Source of the DNA: Prostheceraeus crozeri
Lineage: Eukaryota; Platyhelminthes; Polycladida; Euryleptidae
Direction: 5' to 3'
DNA: 64,000 bases
Assembly: GCA_907163375.1 (NCBI GenBank)
Contig: CAJQUW010003454.1
Coordinates: forward strand, 173,448-237,447
Positions 56,330 through 64,000 of this stretch are shown one piece after another (the stretch's first letter is position 1; each line of letters opens with the position of its first letter). The notes under the pieces were generated by a model that worked only from the letters and a program-made list of their open reading frames with translations, made no database searches and was not told the DNA's origin. A program made the position numbers and the translations under genes.

Positions 56330-56900
56330 CTCATGTTTGTGCTCAAAGAAAGTGCATGTCGACGAGAAGTATTTTGTTGAAATACAACAGCCGACTTTTC
56401 ACAGTCACGGTGACTGCATCCTCAGGGCTGACTGACATGAAAGATACACGACAAAGTGAGTGGAACTTCACAGTCGCCTACTGTCAGTGCATCAAGACCA
56501 TAGAGATGAAACACAAGACATGATAGGACGATTTTAAGAAGACAAAATTGAATGCTGTGCAATAAAAATACAAAAGCGCAAAAAATTACTTGTACATCCG
56601 ATGCTAGACAGCGGTAATACCCAGTTCACGGCCGTTCAAAAATCATGCATTTAAAATATATCGATTTTGATAGCAAGGGTCTGCGCATGTCCTTTCATGT
56701 CTTGTGTTTCATCTCTACGATATTAATGCACTGACGTGTGGCGAGTGATAAGCTCTACCAACCGTGTCGTGTACCGTCCATGTCACTCGGCCCTGAGGAT
56801 GGCTATAAAGAATTGACTGTTGTATTTCAACAATACTTTATCACCTCGTCGACACCTCGTCTTACGACGAACAACCTGATCAGATGTTCGTGTGCATTGC
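56330..56900. mobile_element. fold-back with hammerhead-like arms (probable PLE derivative)
   Basis: The arms 56345-56523 and 56694-56885 are inverted repeats: GTGCATCAAG-AGAGATGAAACACAAGACATG versus its complement, and TGTTGAAATACAACAG versus CTGTTGTATTTCAACA. The left arm keeps an intact hammerhead-like motif; the right arm has a decayed version. The plan (two inverted terminal copies around a short spacer) matches the PLE structures at 27.0 and 33.1 kb, but no endonuclease coding is found. Confidence 0.6.
56388..56430 (-). ncRNA. hammerhead-like motif, well conserved
   Basis: On the minus strand: CAGCC, CTGAGGA (fits CUGANGA), T, then a stem GCAGTC/GACTGT with loop ACCGT, GAAA, AGTC, GGCTG. 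CAGCC pairs with GGCTG as stem I, and TC precedes it at the expected cleavage site. It is the best match to a minimal type I hammerhead in the window, apart from one extra U after the core box. Confidence 0.5.
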
Positions 56901-56930
56901 GAGGGATCAACATTAAAAAGCACTTTTAAA

Positions 56931-57694
56931 CTGGTTTTAGTAAAATGAATCATGGTTCTTGTTCTTATTGCTGCAAGCATTTTCCATTGATTCCTCTCAA
57001 TTGAACAATCTATAGATTGATAACTTCGAAGTCTGTTTTGACGCATAAAGTAGAGCAATATCCATTTCGTGCTATTCGCGATATTAATGCATCATATGCT
57101 TATATCATACTACTTACATTTGTCATGAGAGGTTCAATTTCTTGTAGGTTTCTGAGCCTCTGCATCCTTCTACTTAAGAGAACAATAGGATACCTGGTTC
57201 ATTTTGAAAGGATGCTTTTGAACAATTTCATTAAAGGAATATTTAGAATTACGACACATTATTCAGAGTTCAAGTTTAAAAGCGCAGTTTAAAAGTAAAC
57301 TTTGAAGCAGTGTTTGGAAGGAGGCAGTTCAGAACACCTTCATCTATTTGTCTCTGTTTTTTATCTTTGTCTATTTGACAATGCAACTGATCAATTGAAT
57401 TGTGATGTATAATCATAAATCTATCGAATCCGTCTTCACGGGAGCATTTCTCCATAGTATCACTACAACTGGATTTGGAACAGGTAACTAACCGATATAG
57501 AAATCATATATAATGTAGATTATTCTTATTTTTACATTTCAGGGAAAGAACTTGAGAAGACTCTTCCTAAAAGAAATTGACCGGACCCATGTGGAGCCTC
57601 TCATTTAGAGACGTATTACGAGACCACAGCTGCAGCTCCAGGTCAGACGCACAATAAGGCAAGTTGGAGCTCCTTCAGAAGATCGGCATCAGAA
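56931..57694. other. non-coding stretch
   Basis: Frames of about 91 codons on both strands (56783-57292) show no domain. Confidence 0.4.
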
Positions 57695-57702
57695 TACTCC
57701 AC

Positions 57703-58580
57703 CAGGGATGCGGAGTCGGAGTCCCGGAGTCCTATCATTTTTGCTGGAGCCGGAGTCGGATTCCGGCCTATAACTAGACTCGAAATAACATAATACAAGC
57801 AAATTATTTATCCTCGTGCATAGCTGTCATTGTCTTGATGTCAACTTCCTCCGTTAAACAAAAGTACAGAGACACCAATGCATGCAAACTTATAATAGTT
57901 GAGGGAATGAACCGTGATAGTGAAAAAAGGATTGTCTTTTCACTCGGTGATTTAGTAGAGAGACAAGCCTTCCTAGCCTCGATCACATATACGCACCAAA
58001 GTCATATCAGAGACAAAAATGAAAATACTAGCTTGTTTGAGAACATTGTCTCTTACCCTCACGGTAACCGTGTGTGATGTCTACTCCAAAGCGCATATTA
58101 AATGGGGGAAATGGGGGATTTTCCTGCTGGTGGAGACTGCAGAAAAACCGTATGAACCACACATCAAGAAGATGGGAGGAGCACAGTCGTATGCAAAGAC
58201 TATGGATTATGTAAAGACTGAAAACTCGACTGAAAATTGGAAACATTTGATATCTACGATGAGGACTAATCAACATAGATATTTCCCTATCTTACAATGT
58301 TTAACAATTGTCCGATATCTTCGTTGAGGAGTGAAGTGTTGTTTCCACTTCTCATACATTGAGAGATAGGATAGTTTCCGGTCTTTATATAATCCATAGT
58401 CTTTGGTCGTATGCATCCAACTTAAAGCGACATTTGATAAACTTTCATCGAAAATGATTGATAATTGATACAGCAATGATCACTAGAAATAGGTTCAGAT
58501 AAGCCTATAATGACCTATGACGTAGGTTACCAGTTTTTTCAAAAAACTAGGCCACCCGGAGATAGGACTCCGCATCCCTG
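57703..58580 (+). mobile_element. non-autonomous BED-hAT element, both ends intact
   Basis: 878 bp with the 15-bp TIR CAGGGATGCGGAGTC at the left and its inverse GACTCCGCATCCCTG at the right. The 8-bp duplication is TACTCCAC (57695-57702) and TATTCCAC (58581-58588), one mismatch. GGAGTCGGAGTC repeats fill the left end. It retains a decayed BED exon (LVETAEKPYEPHIKKMGG) and an internal inverted segment around AGACTATGGATTAT / ATAATCCATAGTCT. Confidence 0.9.
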
Positions 58581-58588
58581 TATTCCAC

Positions 58589-60370
58589 CCTTCCAAGAGC
58601 GAGGTAGATATCGCTTGTGTGAAGAAGGACGCCACATTCGTTTGCGCTGTGCAGTATGTGATCGGCTCGTTTGCAAAGACCATTTGTATAGTCTTAGTAG
58701 AAGGGTTACATGTCCCGGTTCCCGATGAACGAACGTATAACATTCAAGATCAGATGCTTATGACATATAGGACATTACTTGAGCTAGTCTGTGTACATTT
58801 ATCAGAAATTGAATTTCCCTGCCGCTTTCTTCGATCATCTGGAAACCGCTTCTCATTGAAATTACTTGCCAAAAAATGCCCCGTTGAAGTCGCGCGTTTT
58901 GCTTCTAGAGAACTTATGTGGAGAACTTTGTGATGACTTCTTGCAATTTGTGACTCAAGCATCGCTGTGAACTCTTTTGGGCACAGTGCTGTATAAATTT
59001 GTCAGAATAAATAAATGAATAAATAAATAAAGGCCTTATCTTACTCCTGCCCACACCAGGCTCTGGAACACATCGATTACCCGGGGGGATGGCGATTCGC
59101 CCCACATTTCTGAATTATTGCTCTGAATGACATAAATGAAGTTCTCTGTTCAACATATTTCGTTGGTGAACTTTCCAATAGAAGCATTCATTTTTTCATA
59201 TTTGTCGTATAATTGGCAATTTAATATTTAAAATCACCACTGGAGAGATGGTCTTGCAATATTTTTGAAATTTGCCTGCAAATATCCTTTAACTCAATTG
59301 AATCCAGGTTATTTTGGTCATTGAAAACCAACTCCGTCATCTTGTTTCTATTATTAACAATTGAAAAATGTGAATTGAAATTGATTTCTTGAACATCTGC
59401 TAGAAATGCATGATAGATGACTTTGAGAACGATGGCAGCAGCCCTGTCAGTTCAAATCACAATATAGACAGTGTCAACAATTTATTCTTATAATTAATTA
59501 TTCAATTACATGAACTATTATTCAACTTCCAATCACAACAATCATCAATATTAAATTTTAAGACTATAGTTATATAGATACGATACGCAACGATAAAAGA
59601 AAAACTTTAAACTTACAGTTGACTTCTTAATGCTGAATTCACTTCAATTCGATCGGACTCACTTATACCAAAATAATATCATAAATATCAGTGTCACTTA
59701 TGCCGTCAATCTTCAATCGCGCTCGCTGATGTGTTGCGTATAGGCTTCTGTGTTGTTGTTCGCTGACAGGCTGGTTGAATTGTTACTTCTGTAGTTATGT
59801 TACACCGCGAGAGCCCGGAGTTCTTCTAACGGCTACTGAAAATGACGTATTGTTGTTGTTGGCAGTTGTTGTTCTGTCAATTTCTCATCGTTTTTAATTT
59901 ATACAAATTTTTGAGACTTGATGATAAAAGCACTTTCTTTTGAAAATTGAAAGAGTTTCCTTAAATCTCTGCTCGTTAGCTTTCGACCCGACTACATTTC
60001 GTTCTTATCACGGAAAATTTAATTTCCTTTTTTAACATGGACCATTAATCAGTTTTCATGATATCATTTATATCGTCGTTTTTTGTCATCAACAATCACG
60101 TTATTCGCACACTGAATTTCTTCTGTCAGTTTATTAATAGATTTATTCGCATCTCATCTCTCTCTCTCAGTCTCACTCAGCGTTTGATTCTTTGCTGACC
60201 GTTAACTTTCTTTTCATTTTTCACGAGATATTGAATATTGATATTGTTCTGTTAGATAGTTGATGTTTTATTGAATTGATAAAGACGTAGTCGAAAACTC
60301 TTCAATATATCTTTTTATTGACCTTCTCTTCGTTTTAAAAATGAAATATAACATTAACATGGATTTTTGA
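58589..60370. other. non-coding stretch
   Basis: A 104-codon plus-strand frame (58619-58933) has balanced composition, but I recognise no family and it overlaps equally long minus-strand frames. AATAAATGAATAAATAAATAAA lies at about 59005-59030. No gene is supported. Confidence 0.35.
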
Positions 60371-60806
60371 GGGCAACAATGACGGACATCTGAGGGCGCG
60401 TAAGCGCCTGAAAATGTCCTACATTGTGTAGTCTATATGTTCGTATATCTTCCTTAGTTAAAATACTAAACCACTATATGCCGGTTTGGCATATTGCAGT
60501 TCAGAATAAAGAACGTAGATATATGAAAAACATTTTAATCATTCCATTTAAGTCCAAATTTGAATTAGAATTCTATGATGTTGAACAGCAATATGCTTCG
60601 TGGGTATATTGCGGTTCAATAGTAGCATATTGCAGTTCAGTTACATAGAAAACCGAAACACAATGATATTACAGTTTAGACATCGGAACCGCAATAAGCT
60701 ATGGCTTCGTGCCTGACGGCCGTCAGTCTCATAGCATGTTGCGGTTCAGCTGTCTAAACTGCAATATCACATTGTAAGCGCCAGAAAATGTCCTACATTG
60801 TCGCCC
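60371..60806. mobile_element. MITE with TIR GGGCGACAATGTAGGACAT and subterminal repeats
   Basis: The right end, read inward, is GGGCGACAATGTAGGACAT. The left end GGGCAACAATGACGGACAT matches with three changes. The block GCGCC-GAAAATGTCCTACATTGT occurs directly at 60404 and 60778. The interior has the motif TATTGC(A/G)GTTCA at about 60493, 60608 and 60630, TGTTGCGGTTCAG at 60738, and inverted versions (CTAAACTGCAATA). No coding is seen. Confidence 0.7.
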
Positions 60807-61915
60807 GAAGAAATCTATGTTAATAATATTGTGTGTCAATTGAAATGAACTGGGCACCAATGGTATGAATACACATGTAAATATACGATGATTGAGATTT
60901 CAAAAATGTCTTTCACATACATACATAGATAGAGATATCATCATTACGGGATACATTGTTGCCTTCCCTTTTCCACATTGTACGATAGCTCAATTACGCA
61001 TAATAAGTATTCTATGAAGCCAGAAAGACAAGAAAATGCAGAAATCCGAGGCTGCGAAGCGATTTTCTTGCCCTCTGGATTCACAGAATAACTTATCCTC
61101 GAACTCTATGCAAATTTCCTATAACCAATGTGATTATACGAATATTTCTATGAAAATTTATCTTGCTCTCCGAGAAGGACAAGGATATCATGGCAGTTTA
61201 CTTTCAAATAATATTCAGAGAGCAAGTCATCATATCTATAACATGTAGATATTGCAGGGCCACCAAATGATAGCGCATTATTTGTGTTTCTATGGCTAAG
61301 ACATTGAGATTTGAAATTTGATACATCACATCCTCATCGACTTGCTTATACACTTGCTTATATTCTTATTCCGTTCAACATCGTTGCGAGTTGCAAATCT
61401 GATCTAAGACCAGGAATATACGTCCATACTCGAAAATTTAGATGCAATGGACTGGAACTAAAAAAAGAAATGTTCATAAAGAATTCATAACGCTTGGGGA
61501 AAGGTGTATTGCGAATTATCATACAAGACGAATTTCAAATCTGGCCCAGTTAATAAAACTGAAGTAGTGCAATACCTGGAGGAGATTCTTACCGGTAAAA
61601 AGATAAGGCCTACTTACCTATGTCAGTGGATGTGTTATCAAGAAAATTCAACAATCGTGGAAGTGGCGGAAGCAGTCAGTACCGGTCATGCAATACAATA
61701 CTATAAAAAATATACTACTAATTCATCAAAGCTCCAATATTGTCAAATAATTAGCAGAATATGCGATGAACTATTTATTTTCTTTTCAGCTGACCCGCAT
61801 TCGACACAAATATTACTGCAGACATAATTTTATGGGCTTTACGATTTCCCAGTATTTAGCACATGCTGCATTTGCAGACTACAGTCATACTAATGCCTTG
61901 TATCATTCCAATGCA
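60807..61915. other. non-coding stretch
   Basis: A 107-codon frame at 61504-61827 opens with GTG, has no domain I know, and is not supported as a gene. Confidence 0.35.
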
Positions 61916-62164
61916 GATGACTGAGTCCATCATTAATTGGACTTAAAATTTAGTTTTCTGAATTACAATGCGTTTTACTCCATTGAGATGTGGATGACTG
62001 AGTCCATCACTAATTGTGCTTCAAATTTAGTTTTCTGAATTACAATGCGTTTTACTCCATTGAGATGTGGATGACTGAGTCCATCACTCATTGGACTTAA
62101 AATTTAGTTTTCTGAATTACAATGCGTTTTACTCCATTGAGATGTGGATGACTGAGTCCATCAC
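61916..62164 (+). repeat. 77-bp tandem repeat, 3.2 units
   Basis: Units start at 61916, 61993, 62070 and 62147 with GATGACTGAGTCCATCA. Each contains TTTAGTTTTCTGAATTACAA. Units are nearly identical, so the array is recent. Confidence 0.93.
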
Positions 62165-62429
62165 CGAAACTTTTATTTTCTGAAAAATAATACGATTTAT
62201 TTTATTGATTCATTGACGTTTTCATCCATCTGTAAGGGTTTATTGGAATCATTCATTTTATTGGATGAAACGATAGAAAGCCTCATTTTCGATACCAGAT
62301 GTAAAGACTTCCCACCCGATGTGCAGGTTTACAAAATGATGAGAACACAGATTGATTTTCTAAATATAATGAAATATATACATCTTGGATGACCAATTCT
62401 TATCAGACAAATAAACACATTGTCTATAG

Positions 62430-62515
62430 TCAGAGTTGGAAAAGTCAGAATTGGAATTGGACTTGGAATTGACAATATTAAAATCTACTGGAATTGGAAT
62501 TGGAATTGACCTTGA
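62430..62515 (+). repeat. (TGGAAT)n-like degenerate repeat
   Basis: Clusters of GGAATTGGAATTGG at about 62448-62470 and 62490-62512. Confidence 0.7.
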
Positions 62516-62613
62516 TAAACCTCAATTCCACTTTTTCGATAGACCTGTGATAAATCTATTTGTTCAAAAATTGAAATCACAGTACTCAGCCGTTGTGTTA
62601 ACTGCACGCAGAG

Positions 62614-62616
<3 letters not shown>

Positions 62617-62673
<57 letters not shown>
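62617..62673 (+). repeat. (AG)n microsatellite
   Basis: About 28 uninterrupted AG dinucleotides. The Arg/Glu and Ser/Leu frames across it are artefacts. Confidence 0.97.
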
Positions 62674-62676
<3 letters not shown>

Positions 62677-63586
62677 ATCGACTGAGGTAGCTTTATTCTA
62701 CCAATTCTAGCAGGTAGCTTTATTCTAGAGGTAGTATTGTTGAATAAAGGGTATTTTTGTGACTTCGATGGGCCTACAGCCCCGGAAAATGTTATTTCAG
62801 TGATTAAGCAGACAATGAAAATACAATCATCTTTGTTCAATCTGTTATTTAGTTATTTATCAAGTAAGACAATTCATCAGAATAAAGCAATTGTTGAATT
62901 TAGTTCTTGATAAGATAAGCACAAAAATTGGAGATCAACTTAATTGTTGTACACACGAAAAACAATTGGTTTGGAAAGAGGAAAATTAACGCTGCAGTAA
63001 AATGACCAGCCGTTAACCAGAGCAATGTTTAAGCTGATCCATGTTAAATGCAAATCTAGAGATTGTAGAAAAAGAGATCTTTGAAGTTAAATATAACGCA
63101 CGTTTAGTCCGATAAACTTAAGTCATTTATCAAACGGAAAATTTTCAAACTGCTCATCGAAAGGATAACACATGATAATCTGTCTATTTCGTTACAGGGT
63201 ATCCATTACCCTGTATGAAACCGTTCTACACGCAATAATCACAGTCATTTTGCCTGACTAAGACACCATTTACTCAAGGATTAGACGACCAAGCCTTAAA
63301 GTAATACTATTATGCGTCAGTCTTGAAGCGAAGAATTGCCACAACTAATAGCACCAGTCGTGCATCCCACTTGTTAATGTGACCAATGCGCTTCCCTCTG
63401 ACTTTTACACAATCTCTACACATTTACCGTTGAATCGAAAGAGTGACAGCGCAAGTTCTAGACCTTCAAAACCAGGAGCAGTAATCATAACGTTGTGCAG
63501 ATGCCTTGGTTTGACATAATTATGTTGAGTTGGGAGGAACCAAGTTTTGTTCGATATTCAAAATATAATCTCTTTTTTATATACTT
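62674..63586. other. non-coding stretch
   Basis: A short GGTAGCTTTATTCTA duplication lies at about 62687-62728. The portion nearest 63586 is probably downstream flank of the PLE on the minus strand. Confidence 0.4.
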
Positions 63587-63624
63587 TGCGATACTTCGAT
63601 CAGCATGCTGATCATCTTCAGGCA
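63587..63624 (-). ncRNA. hammerhead-like motif, second PLE family
   Basis: On the minus strand: TGC, CTGAAGA (fits CUGANGA), T, the palindromic stem GATCAG-CATG-CTGATC, GAA, GTATC, GCA. TGC/GCA closes stem I, with UC at the expected cleavage position. GAAG replaces GAAA, and one U is inserted after the core. Confidence 0.45.
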
Positions 63625-63871
63625 TGTGAATCTATTTTGCATAATTCAAAGTAACTCAACAATCACAAACATAGCAATGCATAAACATAGAAATGAAATG
63701 CATTGGCGACAGATAGTACTGGGTTACCTTGTACCAGTAGCTAGAGCAATTTGATATCTTTGATGTGACTGACATAGACAATTGAAACAGGTAGTACCGG
63801 GTTACAATTTACCAGTAGTAGAGTGGAATTACTCTAACTTGACTAGAAACATACACAAATGAAAGCTAAAG
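63625..63871 (-). mobile_element. 3' UTR of a Penelope-like element
   Basis: Lies between the endonuclease stop and the ribozyme-like motif on the minus strand. It contains a duplicated segment of about 70-90 bp: CTACTGGTAAATTGTAACCC-GGTACTACCTGTTTC and CTACTGGTACAAGGTAACCC-AGTACTATCTGT (about 63718-63830). Confidence 0.6.
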
Positions 63872-64000
63872 TCAAATGAAAAGGAAATCACGCTCAGGTT
63901 CACATCTGTTATTAATTTCAGCTTTTAATTGCTTGATGTGGTAAGCTTCACGAAGACGTAAATTTGTATTGTCATCATCATGTGCTAGTATTTCAGTTTG
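63872..64000 (-). pseudogene. PLE GIY-YIG endonuclease C-terminus (runs off the window)
   Basis: 42 codons to TGA at 63872-63874, open at the window edge. It reads QTEILAHDDDNTNLRLREAY then HIKQLKAEINNR. LREAYHIKQLKAEINNR matches the family-conserved end of the PLE endonuclease (REAxxIxxLKPxIN), equivalent to EARFIALNKPQINRK at 34.9 kb but from a different lineage. The catalytic core must lie beyond 64000. No break is seen within this piece, so the copy could be intact further on. Confidence 0.72.

Noticed and set aside
58619-58933. 104-codon frame after the BED-hAT element
   Set aside because: It competes with equally long frames on the other strand, and I recognise no motif.
61504-61827. 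107-codon frame
   Set aside because: It opens with GTG, not ATG; no domain, splice signals or repeats support it.
62436-62840. Frames ending in Arg-Glu or Ser-Leu runs
   Set aside because: They are translations of the (AG)n microsatellite.

Overview
This window looks like repeat-dense, gene-poor DNA from an animal nuclear genome, most likely an invertebrate; I cannot name the species from the sequence. It is AT-rich, has no compact operon-like coding, and carries eukaryote-type features: a class A GPCR exon ending on a GTAAGT splice donor, a PIF/Harbinger transposase, BED-finger hAT elements, non-LTR retrotransposon remnants, Penelope-like elements (PLEs) with GIY-YIG endonuclease remains, and many non-autonomous DNA transposons (MITEs). 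The only good candidate for a host gene is the GPCR exon at 31128-31637 (minus strand). Nearly everything else recognisable is mobile-element derived.

Layout. 0.3-1.4 kb: a hAT-like MITE inserted into another copy of itself. 4.9-5.6 kb: a TA-type MITE. 6.4 kb: a truncated hAT-like MITE. 8.6-9.9 kb: the 3' end of a LINE followed by a zone rich in GTATG motifs. 10.7 kb: an intact hAT-like MITE. 13.4-14.6 kb: a fold-back element whose left end is an eight-unit dimeric tandem array. 14.9-15.3 kb: an AGAC-rich minisatellite. 18.6-19.4 kb: a truncated Harbinger transposase with a cluster of CTATCAG motifs on its 5' side. 20.6-21.9 kb: a dispersed repeat and a CACTGTAAAC MITE. 22.6-23.6 kb: a second self-nested pair of the hAT-like MITE. 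25.1-25.6 kb: a 76-bp array from the fold-back family. 27.0-27.3 kb: a 238-bp palindromic PLE derivative with a 12-bp target duplication, then a tRNA-like SINE head. 30.4-31.05 kb: a BED-finger hAT derivative, then the GPCR exon. 33.1-35.1 kb: a PLE insertion with inverted 3' ends and a 10-bp target duplication, itself hit by a fold-back MITE. 36.5-38.7 kb: a broken non-LTR retrotransposon with a restriction-like endonuclease. 39.2 and 47.2 kb: two copies of one TA-type MITE. 42.9 and 48.1-48.6 kb: further LINE remnants. 44.4-46.1 and 49.6-50.2 kb: more hAT-like MITE copies. 55.0-56.2 kb: a hAT element with a perfect 8-bp duplication and an embedded LINE fragment. 56.3-56.9 kb: a fold-back with a hammerhead-like motif. 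57.7-58.6 kb: the best BED-hAT derivative. 60.4-60.8 kb: a MITE with subterminal repeats. 61.9-62.2 kb: a 77-bp tandem repeat. 63.6-64.0 kb: the 3' end of a second PLE family, running off the window.

Three themes connect the parts. (1) One hAT-like MITE family has landed twice in adjacent 8-bp sites of its own subterminal DNA. (2) PLE debris from several lineages carries small hammerhead-ribozyme-like motifs. (3) Fold-back MITEs have amplified their terminal units into arrays. Extents given for diverged repeats are approximate, since no alignment could be run.
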